Assembly: GCF_964204645.1 (NCBI RefSeq)
Contig: NC_134025.1
Coordinates: forward strand, 12,529,001-12,593,000
Length of the DNA: 64,000 nucleotides
Direction: 5' to 3'
DNA from: Tubulanus polymorphus
Taxonomy: Eukaryota > Nemertea > Palaeonemertea > Tubulaniformes > Tubulanidae
The translations under genes were made by a program, and so were the position numbers. Position 1 is the first letter of the stretch. Each line of letters begins with the position of its first letter. A model generated the notes under the pieces. It had not been told where the DNA came from and did not search any database. It saw only the letters and a list, made by a program, of their open reading frames with translations. Below, piece after piece: positions 33,611-44,373 of the stretch.

Positions 33611-36600
33611 ATGGAAGCAAATAAGTACTACTGCCCAACATGTAATATCAATATAGATAAATCCCAAAAAGCAAGACACAATAAAACTAAAGCACATTTA
33701 GAGAATAAATTGAAACTAGAATATAAAGATGATATATTAGAATCTAAATTAGAATGAAAAAGAAACATACAAATGTGATACATGTAATCAATCATTCAGT
33801 GATAAAAGATATTATAATGAACATTTAAAATCTAAAAGTCATATTAGAAATAAGAATAATGATATTTTAGGTGAAGATTATTTTGATAAAGATAATGATA
33901 AGAAACAGAAGACAATTAAAAGCATAAAAAATGAATTAAACAATAAAAGACCATACATGGAAGATGTAAGAAATTATATTAATTCATTAGATAATAAAAA
34001 AGATATAGAGATAACCGAAGCATTTAAAAGTGATATTGGCCCAGCAGCTATCGAGTTTAAATTTCATAAAGGAAAAACATTATAAGAAAATAAAAAACAT
34101 TTAGAAAATATGAAAGAAATAATGAAAATAATAACTGATGTTGAATACCCTAAAATAAGTATATCTTCTAAAGTTAAATTCATAAAATCTGAAGATAAAC
34201 CAATATATAATGTAAATTCTCATTCACAACATATTATTTCAAAACAACATATAGATGATAAATTAGATAAATGTTATAATGAAGTAAAAACTAAAATAGA
34301 AGAGAAATATTTTGAAGGATCTGGTTTAATATTTGATGAAATAATATTTATGACTTTACATGTTTATAACACAAAATATAATAAGTTAACTAAATCAAAA
34401 CCAATTGATGAAAATAATGTATCATATTATAAAGAACCAGATATTGAAGCATCGAGTTATATCAAACTACCATTTAAAACTAATGCTGTAATAAATGTAC
34501 AAAATGAAGATGATAAATGTTTTCTATGGGCTATAATAAGTTGTTTACACCCAGTTGAAGATTATAAACAACATAGTTTTAGATTAACTCATTATAAACC
34601 ATTTGAAAATAATTATAAGATAGATAAGTATCCTGTTAGAATTAAAAACGTCCCAAAGATAGAAAGAGATAATAATTTAAGAATAACTGTATTTGATTTA
34701 ATCAAATTACCAAATACAAAAGGTAACAATATAAAACATTATACATTAGAACCTTTATATCTATCAAAAGATTATGATTCAAATGATGTTATAGATATAC
34801 TATATTATGAGAATCATTATATGTGGATTAAACAAATAGATTTATTTTTTAAATCAGAAAATGATCACCATAAAATAAATCTTTGTAGAAAATGTTTACA
34901 TAGATTCAGTAATGAAAGTACATTATTAAATCATAAACAATTATGTGAAAATCATGATTATTGTAAATTAGTTTTACCAAATGAAAAGGATAAAATATTA
35001 GAATTAAAAAAATATGATTACAAAAATAAAGTACCATTTGTTATATATGGAGATTTTGAATCATTAAATAAAGAATTAACTGATCAAGATAGAAAAGAAA
35101 TATATAAAAGAAAGAAATTAAATTCTAATGAAAATGATTTTTCAGATGAACCACCAAAAACAAATACTATTAAAAAGATTCATCAATCAGCTGCAGCTTT
35201 CGGGTTATATATTAAATCTGATTATCCAGAACTAATTGAAAGTGAATATTATAATTACAGAAATGAAAATGTTATCAATCATTTTTGTGGCTTATGAATT
35301 GAATATGAAATAAGATTTAGTAAATTATTGAATACAAATATAGAAATTATAATGACAGAAGAAGATAAAGAAGAATTTGCGTTTGCAGATAAATGTTATT
35401 ATTGTGAAAAGATATTTAATTATAAAGATAAAAAAGTAAGAGACCATGATCATTTGAATGGAAAGTTTAGAGGTGCTGCGCATGAGAATTGTAACTTACA
35501 AGCTAAGAAAATTAACTTTGTACCAGTTATATTTCATAATCTATCAGGATATGATGCACATTTATTCATCAAGCAGTTATGCCATAAGATAGAAGAAATT
35601 AATAACGAAATAGAAAGATTAAATTCAAATAGATCAAAAGATAAAATACCAACTTATAAATTAAAAATGTTAGCTAAAACATCTGAGAATTATATATCAT
35701 TCCAATTTGGTTGTCTAAGATTTATAGATTCATATAGATTTTTAAATAGTTCATTAGATAACTTATCAAAATCATTAGTTGATGATGAATTAAAAATATT
35801 AAAACAACACTATCCAAATAATGATGATTTTCAATTAATGAGATATAAAGGAGCAATTCCATATTCATTTTATAAATCACATAATGATTTCAATATAACT
35901 GAATTATTGAAAGAACAATTCTATGATGAATTAAAAAATGAATATGTTAAAGATGAAGTCTATAATAGAACATTGAATATTTGGAATCATTTCAAAATAG
36001 AAAATCATGGGCAATTAGTAGATTTATATTTAAAATCAGATGTATTATTATTAACCGATATATTCGAAAGGTTTAGAGATGTTAACCTAAAATATTTCAA
36101 TATTGATCCTTGTCATTGTTATTCATCACCAGGATTAACATGAGATTGTGGATTAAAATTTACAGATATGAAAATGGATTTGTTAACAAATATAGATCAA
36201 TTACTATTATTTGAAAAATCTATAAGAGGAGGAGTTTCAGGTGTATTAGGCGATAGATATTTCAATGTAAATGATAACCCCAGATATAAGTTATTATATA
36301 TAGATGCAAATAATTTATATGGTTGGGCAATGATGGAACCACAACCTTATGGAGTATTTGAAGTAAGTGAAGTTTTACAGAATGAAAAATAATGATAAAT
36401 TTGATTGGAAGAAAAGAATTCTAGATATTGCAGATGATTCAGATACTGGTTACTTCTTTGTTGTAGACTTGGAATATCCTGAACATATTAAATTTAAATC
36501 TAGAAATCTAGCTTACTGTCCCGAACATAAAACTGTAACTCATGAAGAATTATCAAATTACCAAAAAAGAATTAAACCCGAAAATCATATTCATTTCAGA

Positions 36601-37639
36601 AAAGTTAATGGTAACTCAAGAAGATAAATATAAATATGTAGTACATTATAGAATGTTAAAGTTTTATCTAAAACAAGGAATGATTCTAAAAAAAGTACAT
36701 AGATATATTTCATTTAGTCAATCTAAATGGTTAGAAAAATATATAGATTTTAACACCAAACAGAGAACTGAAGCTAAAACTGATTTCGAAAAAGATTTCT
36801 TCAAACTAATGAATAATGCATTCTATGGTAAGACTTGTGAAAATATTAGAAATAGAAATGATATTGAGTTAGTTAGTAATGGTAAAAGAATTAGACATTT
36901 ACAAACATATCCTAAGTTCATTGGTAACAGAATATTTGATGAAAATTTAGCCGCAGTTAAGATGAGAAGAACATCAATGAAATTTAATAAACCAATTTAT
37001 GTTGGAGCATCAGTTTAAGAAATATCAAAATTACTAATGTATGAATTCTATTATAATGTATTACAACCACTTTTTGGAGAAAAAGATATAGAAATATTAT
37101 ATTTTGATACCGACAGTTACATATTAAAGATAAAAACTGATAACATAACAGATGATTTAAAAACATTAAAACATCATTTTGATTTTAGTAACTATCCTAA
37201 AGATCATGAATTGTTTAGCAATGATAATAAAAAAGTTCCAGGGAAGTTTAAGGATGAATTAGGTGGTGAAGAAATGATTGAATTCATCGGTATTAGATCT
37301 AAAATGTATTCATATAAAACTAAAGAACATGAAGCTAAAAAGTTGAAAGGAATAACCAAAAGTGTAGTAGAAAAGAATATTCATTTCAAAGATTACATCA
37401 ATTGTATATTCAATGAAGAAGTTAGAAAACATAAGATGAGATGTTTAAGATCTGAAGATCATGAAATGTTTATTGAAGAAATTGAAAAGATAAGTCTAAA
37501 CCCATTTGATGATAAAAGATATATTTTAGATGATGGAATTCATACAGTTGCTTATGGTTGTAATTTAGATGAATACTTAAAATTTAAAAGAGAAGAAACA
37601 AAAGAGAACGAGATTATGAAAAGGATTCTAACGTGTTAA
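33611..37639 (+). pseudogene. Family-B (protein-primed type) DNA polymerase, full length but multiply broken
   Basis: Covers all parts: zinc fingers from ATG 33611, exonuclease motif FVIYGDFESLN, Cys/His insert VRDHDHLNGKFRGAAH, palm A IDANNLYGWAMM, KxxxNxxYG-type FKLMNNAFYGKT and motif C YFDTDSYILKI near 37100. Lesions relative to element 1 or the conserved frame are a frame loss near 33755, stops near 34083, 35295, 36141 and 37016, and frame changes near 36385 and 36600. The start context is AAAATG, unlike the capsid genes. Confidence 0.9.
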
Positions 37640-37657
37640 TCAAATTTTAATAAAAAT

Positions 37658-38020
37658 ATGTATTATAAATGGAGTAAACAAACACACAGTGAGAACAACA
37701 AATTATTTCTAGATAGAATTAAAGATATAACAAATGTAAAATCTGTAGATTATAAATTCAAAAAGTTAACAGAATTAACAATTCATAAGAAATATCTAAT
37801 TACAAATATTGATACAGTTACTAACAAATATGGAGATAAATTAGTTATACACTTAGAATATGAAGGATTAAAAGGAAATACATATAAATTCAGAACATAT
37901 TTACCAGATAGATTTCATAGATTATCAAGTGAAGATTTAGAAGAATTATGTTCTGGAGATTTCTATTTCGTATACAAAGGTAAGAATGAAAAAGGGCACC
38001 ATGAAATAGATTTCGAATAA
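37658..38020 (+). CDS. Small conserved protein downstream of polymerase, unknown
   Basis: 120 residues, intact, absent from element 1 by deletion. Hydrophilic mixed beta-type sequence with ITNIDTVTNKYGDKLVIHLE, FRTYLPDRF and YFVYKGKNEKGHHEIDF. Position right after the polymerase and a compact beta pattern would fit a small single-strand DNA-binding protein, but that is a guess. A TATAAATG lies 12 bp into the gene out of frame. Confidence 0.5.
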   Translation: MYYKWSKQTHSENNKLFLDRIKDITNVKSVDYKFKKLTELTIHKKYLITNIDTVTNKYGDKLVIHLEYEGLKGNTYKFRTYLPDRFHRLSSEDLEELCSGDFYFVYKGKNEKGHHEIDFE

Positions 38021-38037
38021 GAAAATATGTAAAATAA

Positions 38038-38793
38038 ATGGTAGAATTAAAAGGATACAGAATATTTGTTGATACTAGAAAACTTAAAAATTATAAATCT
38101 CATAATTTACTAGTTCAATTAGATAGAGAATTCAAGAATTGTGTTGATTTAAAATTAGTAAATATAAGTTTATGTAATTCTTTTTATAATATATCGGATA
38201 AAACTTTTGAACATAGAGGGTTTATGATTTATATGAGAAATAAAGATAAATGGTTTCATATATTTTTAAAACCAGGATTATATAATTTAGAATCATTAGC
38301 GCAGGAAATTAATAGAAGAGCTCGGTTGAAAATCGGGGGCACTTCTGTATTTGAAATTAAATTTAATAAAATTGATAGTACTAATAAAATTAGAATAAAG
38401 ATATCTAATGAACAACATAAATTTATGGTAAACAAACCACTGGCTAAAATGTTAGGAACTAAACCGCTTACAGTTACTGGAAACGCAGAAGGCAGCTCAA
38501 ATATAATACCTTTTACACACTTTTATATTTATTGCAATTTAATCGAGCCTACAAAAACTTTCGAAGCAACTAAAGAAACAATTTGTAGTTCTAGTATAAT
38601 AAATACTTTACCGCTAAAAAATGTTAAACAATTTGGAACTCAAATAAATTATAATTTAACAGAATGTGATTTCAAACCATGCATTCCTAAATTTAATAAT
38701 TCTAAATTAGAAATAAGAAATCATAATGGATATTTAATTGATTTGAATAACTTTCCTGTGATATATGAATTAGTTATAAGATGTAGAGAGTAA
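38038..38793 (+). CDS. Penton-like minor capsid candidate
   Basis: 251 residues, intact. Alternating beta-type pattern with LVQLDREFKN, FLKPGLYNLESLAQEIN, KPLAKMLGTKPL, FTHFYIYCNLIEP and an end in INLNNFP/YELVIRC style. A single jelly-roll minor capsid (penton) of the Polinton kind is my reading from fold-like spacing and neighbours. Only the last 72 residues survive in element 1, fused to polymerase. Start context is AAATAAATG. Confidence 0.5.
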   Translation: MVELKGYRIFVDTRKLKNYKSHNLLVQLDREFKNCVDLKLVNISLCNSFYNISDKTFEHRGFMIYMRNKDKWFHIFLKPGLYNLESLAQEINRRARLKIGGTSVFEIKFNKIDSTNKIRIKISNEQHKFMVNKPLAKMLGTKPLTVTGNAEGSSNIIPFTHFYIYCNLIEPTKTFEATKETICSSSIINTLPLKNVKQFGTQINYNLTECDFKPCIPKFNNSKLEIRNHNGYLIDLNNFPVIYELVIRCRE

Positions 38794-38809
38794 TTTTTTC
38801 ACTATATAA

Positions 38810-39124
38810 ATGAATATAACTGTTAGGCCGAGTATATGTTTTGGGTTTGATTTTAAACATGAGAAAGAAATGAAATTTAACATTAATGATGTAATTACAC
38901 ATATTAAAAATATTGCATTTTCTAATGAAACAACATTTGAGTATGAAACAACAATAGATAAAGAAACTTTAAATGTAGAAAAGATTACTAATTTAATTAG
39001 AGAATCTTTAAGATTTTATGAATTAGATGAAGATTTTATCATCGATGATATTAAAAAAATAATAATTGAAATATATACAAATGAAACTAGTAATGAAATA
39101 AATGTTAAATTAATCATCACTTAG
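38810..39124 (+). CDS. Small acidic element protein, unknown
   Basis: 104 residues: FGFDFKHEKEMKFNINDVIT, then a charged helix-rich rest without TM. Element 1 keeps only its first about 36 codons. It starts in TATAAATG, 16 bp after the previous gene, in a tight row of genes. Confidence 0.5.
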   Translation: MNITVRPSICFGFDFKHEKEMKFNINDVITHIKNIAFSNETTFEYETTIDKETLNVEKITNLIRESLRFYELDEDFIIDDIKKIIIEIYTNETSNEINVKLIIT

Positions 39125-39166
39125 TTAACTAAATATTTTGATGATAGTAATTTTTTTGATAAATAA

Positions 39167-39388
39167 ATGAGTGATAATAAGTGGATAATAACTGGATTAT
39201 ATAATGGAGCATTACTATCAGTTGGAACTGTTGGTTATTCAATGGTATTAAAAAAAGTATTCAAAATGGGAAGTGTTAATGTTGATAGATTTGATATAAA
39301 TGATATTTTAAAATTAACATTAGCAGTTACTTTATCTAATTTAACTATCGATTATTTGGAAAAACAAAAATATATTCCTCCCATATAA
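39167..39388 (+). CDS. Small membrane protein (73 residues)
   Basis: Two hydrophobic stretches (YNGALLSVGTVGYSMVL and ILKLTLAVTLSNLTIDYL) and a short polar end. Missing from element 1. Start context is GATAAATAAATG. Probably an envelope or virion membrane component; function unknown. Confidence 0.5.
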   Translation: MSDNKWIITGLYNGALLSVGTVGYSMVLKKVFKMGSVNVDRFDINDILKLTLAVTLSNLTIDYLEKQKYIPPI

Positions 39389-39394
39389 ATGCAT

Positions 39395-39415
39395 AATTGT
39401 TTTGCTAAATAAATG
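39395..39415 (+). promoter_or_regulatory. Late-promoter-like start context TTTTGCTAAATAAATG
   Basis: T-rich tract then TAAATAAATG with the ATG as start codon. Similar sites precede the genes at 38038, 38810, 39167, 39857, 40296, 41613, 44374, 45773 and 47571. Confidence 0.5.
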
Positions 39416-39835
39416 GCTTCTGCAATTATAACTATTATAGGATCGGCAATTGTTAACGCTTTAGCATTTACTGGTGGTGGTTATTTATTCAAGCATATTG
39501 ATAAAAATGGATCATTAACAGAACAAAAAAGACATAACTTAGCATTAGAGAAATACAATAAAGCAGCGAAAGAATATAGAGAAAAGAGGCAAAACTATAT
39601 GGATTATATTAACAAGGAATTATATGATCAGAAGATTTCACATAGAGATTTTCAATCAGTTGATGATGCAATGAGTTTATATAACGCGGTAACCAATAAA
39701 GAAAAATTACATCTATACAAACCTAGATTATCAGATTATTATACCCCAAGTAATGAACAACAGAAATATGAAATAATTTGGATTTTAGGGGGAACAGTTA
39801 TTGTTATATTTGTTGCTTATAAGTTTACTAATTAG
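39413..39835 (+). CDS. Membrane protein with N- and C-terminal hydrophobic segments
   Basis: 140 residues, intact. N-terminal hydrophobic ITIIGSAIVNALAFTGGGYL, a charged helical middle (KEYREKRQNYMDYINKELYD) and C-terminal TM IIWILGGTVIVIFVAYKF. Almost identical to the surviving part in element 1, one of the best-conserved stretches between the copies. Confidence 0.6.
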   Translation: MASAIITIIGSAIVNALAFTGGGYLFKHIDKNGSLTEQKRHNLALEKYNKAAKEYREKRQNYMDYINKELYDQKISHRDFQSVDDAMSLYNAVTNKEKLHLYKPRLSDYYTPSNEQQKYEIIWILGGTVIVIFVAYKFTN

Positions 39836-39856
39836 TAATTTTTTTTTGCTAAATAA

Positions 39857-40279
39857 ATGGAAGATAAAGTTGATAATATTGATATTATTCCTCATGATAT
39901 CAGTAAAACTAAATTAAAAATATATTTAGAAAAACAAATATTAGAATTTGAAAGTGACTTAAAGATAAAAAAGAAAAAATATTTAAAAAGTAAAATTATA
40001 TATTATTTGATTATAAGTGGTTCGGTTACAATAAGTTCTGTAATAACATTTCTAGAAATATTTAGTCCATTAACACCTTTAGCTATATCAATTGGTGTTT
40101 CAAGTGTTTTAACTGGTATAAGTTCAAAATTAAATACAAAAAGTAATAAAGAAAAAATTAAAACTAATATAAAAGAAATTAATAAATTGAAGAATACACT
40201 AGATTATATAATAAGTTTAAATGGTCATATAACAGTTGAAGAACAAGATAAATTATTAAAAGAATTAGTTAATTATTAA
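39857..40279 (+). CDS. Two-TM small protein with helical flanks
   Basis: 140 residues, intact; broken in element 1. Lysine-rich helix, then YYLIISGSVTISSVITFLEI and PLTPLAISIGVSSVLTGI as adjacent hydrophobic helices, then a charged helix. The gene row from 38810 to here has only 20-40 bp gaps. Confidence 0.6.
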   Translation: MEDKVDNIDIIPHDISKTKLKIYLEKQILEFESDLKIKKKKYLKSKIIYYLIISGSVTISSVITFLEIFSPLTPLAISIGVSSVLTGISSKLNTKSNKEKIKTNIKEINKLKNTLDYIISLNGHITVEEQDKLLKELVNY

Positions 40280-40280
40280 T

Positions 40281-40298
40281 TTTTTAATTATATAAATG
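40281..40298 (+). promoter_or_regulatory. Late-promoter-like start context TTTTTAATTATATAAATG
   Basis: T run, spacer, then TATAAATG overlapping the start codon of the large structural gene. Confidence 0.5.
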
Positions 40299-41597
40299 GG
40301 GTTTCCAAAAGCTTTCCAATATAATAAATCAATTAAATATAATATTCCTGCAATAGATTTTAAGAAAAATATTACATATAGAAATGTAGTTTTAAATTCA
40401 TTAACTAATTTAGAAATTTATGTTACTGAATCAAAGTTTTTTATTTCTAAAATGGAAAATATATTTAATACATATGAAGTTACTTTTACTCGAGATGAAT
40501 ATCATATATATAAAGTAAAATCTAATATGAAATATTGGCAGAACCAATTAGATTTTGCTGTTTATTGTGCAACAACAGGATGTGGAATAAGTTGGAATGA
40601 TTATTTAAATAACTTAGATAAAAATTTGAAGTATTCTGATTTAAAATTAATTCACACAATATTTAGATTTCACACATATTTTCAAATCAGAATAATATTA
40701 AATGAATTAGAATGTCCTTTGCCCGGATCTAAATATTTTAAAGAATTGGATAATAATATTAATCTATCTAAGTTTTATAAAATATATAATGAATTTAATA
40801 TAAATATTAATTCCGATTTTAGAGCGCATGGTAAATTGCAAGGTGTTGGTGAAGAGTATGAAATAAAAAGAATTGATTATATGCATAGAATTGGAGCTTA
40901 TCATAATTATAAAATTGATAATAATAATGGTTGGGTTAATTTCATTTTAGAAAATGGTGAAGGTTTTACAAAATCAGGTATACAAAGAATAAATCAATCT
41001 ATTAGAACTTATTTGATATGTATTTCAGGTGCGCAAGTTGAAACAAGATCCCCAATAGTTGGAAATGATAACACTTCATTCGATGCGCAGAAACAATTTA
41101 AAGTATTATTTGAAGATTCAATTCATAATGATAAAAATAGATCGATTCCAGAAAACATTGTAAGATATCAAAATTATTTCGATAAATCACATATTAGATT
41201 AAATTATTGTATAGGCCCTAATCTATTAATTATTTCTAATGATTTAGTATTAAAGATGGGAAATATAATTGGTTATAATAATCTAATTAAAACTGCAACA
41301 ATAGATAATTCATTTGGATTGAATGATATAAATAAAAAGATTATTACCGCTCCAAAATTAATGGAAGGTGAAAAAAATAAAAAACATATTCAATCAACAG
41401 AAACTAAAACTAAGAATATTAAATTAAATAATGATTCTAAAATAAAAGATTACAATACATCAGAAAATATAAAAACTGATAATATTCAACATGATATAAT
41501 TAAACTAAATGATGATAGTAAATCCCATGAAAATACTAAATTAGCCTAAACTTGTATAGGAATTGTAATCGGAGGAATATTATATTTTAAATTCTAA
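40296..41597 (+). pseudogene. Large putative structural protein, C-terminal anchor cut off by a stop
   Basis: Open for 417 residues: MGFPKAFQYNKSIKYNIPAI at the start, WQNQLDFAVYCATTG, IRTYLICISGAQVETRSPI, KQFKVLFEDSIHNDK, then a polar N/K-rich linker. TAA at 41547-41549 (leucine codon in element 1) removes the final hydrophobic anchor encoded to 41597. It may still fold but would not be membrane-anchored. The middle differs from element 1 as noted there. Confidence 0.6.
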
Positions 41598-41612
41598 TTT
41601 TTTATTATGTAA

Positions 41613-43190
41613 ATGGCAGAAGGTGGAGAAGATTATGAAATGGGAGAAATGGGAAATAATAATGAAGGATATATTGATGATGATTATAATGATGCAGAAA
41701 CTAATATTGATGATGGTAATGAATCAGCATATAATTCTAATTTAGCAGATAGTGGTTCTAAAGCCCATTCAACAGATGAATTTGATAGAAGAACTAGATC
41801 GAGAATACCTCCTGAAAATTTAAATCAAGGTTTATCAAGACAACATTTAGAATATAATAAAATAATTTATAAATTCAAACCTGTATTTGAAAGATCTGGG
41901 TATAATATAAGTGATAGAGATGCTGAACTTTTAGTAGAAAATTTAAAACTTTTTAAAGGTAAATATTATTATCATTTGGATGGTGATTATTATATTGATA
42001 TCACTAATCAAAAGACAAGACTAAATAAAATATTAGCGGAATCAACTTTGAGAAAATTAGAACCAGATAGAATTAAAATAATAAGTATTAATAATGAAAT
42101 AACTGATGTTACACAAGAAGAAAGAGATGATAATATAACAGAATTTAGTGAAAGAAGTGATGACTTATTAAAAATAATCAATAAAAATTCAGAAACAGAA
42201 ATGGAAGAGTATAGAGATCGATTAGATAAATTAAGATCTTCAACGCCCGAAACATCGAGAAGAGATATTCAACAAATTGATAATGATTCAAGTCAATTAC
42301 AATTAACATTAGAAAAACAAATTGATAGATTAAGAGATTCAGAAGAAGAGATGAATAGTATACCAGATACATCTGGTGCTGAAACTGGAATAAATCAAAT
42401 ACAATCTTTACTAGAAAAAGGATTACTTGATTTAACTGATGAAGAATTAAAACAATTTCCTGAACAAACACGTAGAGAAATTAAAGGTATGCAAGAATCA
42501 GCTGATAAAATTGCGCATGAAAAAAGTAAAAGAGATATTAAAATTAGAACTTTAGAAAAAGAATTAACTGATAAAAATAAAGAAATAGAACAATTAAAGT
42601 CTGATTTAGATCATCAAGTAATTGATGAAATAGAATATAGGCAAAAAGAATTACGTTCAGAAAAAGAAAAAGATGATTTAGAATATAACATAGAATTACA
42701 AAAAGAAGAAATTAAATTATTGTTAAAATCATATGATTATAATATTAATAGATTAAAAGTTATTTTTAAAGATTTGTTGATTAAACCAAATTCTGAAATA
42801 TCATTGAAAGATAGAATAAAGTTATTATTTAAATTAGAAGGAATAACAATTCTTTCAATTCTAACAGCTGTAACTATGTTATTTACAACAATTGGTTTAG
42901 CAATATCAAATGCTTTAAAATCTACTCCTACTCCAAATAAACCAGATAAACCCCCAGATAATAATTCAATACAAGATAAAGTTAAGGATGGTTTAAAGAA
43001 ATTGGCAAAATATTTATGGGAACTATCAAAGAAATCTGCTGCAGCATTGCCAGGAGTTATTGCATCAATTGTTGGTTTTATATTGAAATCTGCAGGAAAC
43101 ATTATTAACTTTGCTGCTGAACATATTATTTTATTTCTAATTACATTTGAAAGTGCAATTATTTTAATAAACATGATAAAAAATAAATAA
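41613..43190 (+). CDS. Coiled-coil protein with amphipathic/hydrophobic C-terminus
   Basis: 525 residues, intact. Acidic N-terminus (about 1-60), mixed region, long charged coiled-coil stretches (about 160-390), a hydrophobic helix pair (ILSILTAVTMLFTTIGLAIS), a Pro-rich link, amphipathic helices (DGLKKLAKYLWELSKK) and hydrophobic LPGVIASIVGFIL plus HIILFLITF. The layout recalls a membrane-disrupting or genome-associated capsid-interior protein; function is inference. Start context is TATGTAAATG. Confidence 0.6.
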   Translation: MAEGGEDYEMGEMGNNNEGYIDDDYNDAETNIDDGNESAYNSNLADSGSKAHSTDEFDRRTRSRIPPENLNQGLSRQHLEYNKIIYKFKPVFERSGYNISDRDAELLVENLKLFKGKYYYHLDGDYYIDITNQKTRLNKILAESTLRKLEPDRIKIISINNEITDVTQEERDDNITEFSERSDDLLKIINKNSETEMEEYRDRLDKLRSSTPETSRRDIQQIDNDSSQLQLTLEKQIDRLRDSEEEMNSIPDTSGAETGINQIQSLLEKGLLDLTDEELKQFPEQTRREIKGMQESADKIAHEKSKRDIKIRTLEKELTDKNKEIEQLKSDLDHQVIDEIEYRQKELRSEKEKDDLEYNIELQKEEIKLLLKSYDYNINRLKVIFKDLLIKPNSEISLKDRIKLLFKLEGITILSILTAVTMLFTTIGLAISNALKSTPTPNKPDKPPDNNSIQDKVKDGLKKLAKYLWELSKKSAAALPGVIASIVGFILKSAGNIINFAAEHIILFLITFESAIILINMIKNK

Positions 43191-43191
43191 T

Positions 43192-44341
43192 TAATTAATC
43201 CTGATGAAACTTTATATGTTAGAATTCCTCGATTAACACAAAATACTTTTTATGTTCCAAATAGTATTCATTTATCAGCCGATATAAAAGTAATCGGTAA
43301 TAATAATAATTATGTTGTTGATAATGTTGGAAGATATTTGATTAAAACATTAACTATAAAGATTGGTCCAGAAACAGTTTTCTCATTAGATGATTATAAT
43401 TTATTTATGCATTATAAAGATTTATGGTTAACTAAAGAAAATAGAAATAATATGATATTTCAAGGAATCCAATCAGAAAACCAAAATAAATTAAGATCAG
43501 AAGCACATAATGCGATATTAACTAATTCTATAGATAATTGATAGAAAGTATATATGGAAGCAAATATAAAATTCCATTAGACTTTGAATTGATAAATAAC
43601 AATGCGCCTTTATATAAATACGCAATTCAAGAAGATGTTATATTCGAAATAACATTTGCTCCTGTAAATGAAATTGTAATATCTAGCGTTAATAAAGATA
43701 TGAGTTATAAATTATCGAATATATGTTTAGAATATGATACAGTAACTGATGAAAATATTTCAAGTATAATTCAAACTCAATACAATCAAGGATTTTCATT
43801 ATTATATGATTATATTGATAAATTTAAAACCGTAACTATTAATGCAAATGATGAAATTATTAATGAGAATATTAACTTCCCAAGAAGATCTATTAAAGGT
43901 ATATTAATATTTTTTACCATTGCAACATATACTAATGGCGCAATAAATGTTGATAATTATTATAATCCTGAAATAACAAAAGTAGAAATAACTATCGAAG
44001 GAATAGCAAATAAAATATTTTGTCAAGGAATGAGAATGATAGATCAATGGCCAGAAATTAGAAAACATTTTATGAATGAAAAAGTAAAATCATCTGAAAA
44101 TTGTAACATTAATCAAATTGATTATTATACCGGTAATAAATATGCACTATGCTTAGATTTTAGAACAACAGAGGATAATTCATTACATGGTTCTGGAAAA
44201 AAATTACAAAACACTAAAGATGGAATACAATTATTCATGACAAAGAATAAAGGAATCAAAAATCTTAAAATGCACATTTATATTATATCTGACGCGCAAT
44301 TAAATATTGTAAATTCTCAATTGAATAGTGTTATGTATTAA
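43192..44341 (+). pseudogene. Major capsid protein candidate (double jelly-roll), start deleted and frameshifted
   Basis: Homolog of 25242-26533. A deletion at 43191-43198 (inside an ATTAAT repeat) removes promoter, start codon and about 40 N-terminal residues present in element 1. A one-base loss near 43538 changes frame. The rest is open: YKIPLDFELINNNAPLYKYA, FEITFAPVNEIV, RRSIKGILIFFTIATYTNG and GSGKKLQNTKDG. The double jelly-roll assignment is by motif recognition. Confidence 0.65.
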
Positions 44342-44373
44342 AATTTTAACTTTAATAAAAATTTATATAATAA

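Noticed and set aside
33611-37639. Alternative genetic code to explain stops in the polymerase
   Set aside because: TAA and TGA replace several different residues (Lys, Leu, Trp) and element 1 has sense codons there; frame changes are also present, so decay or errors explain it.
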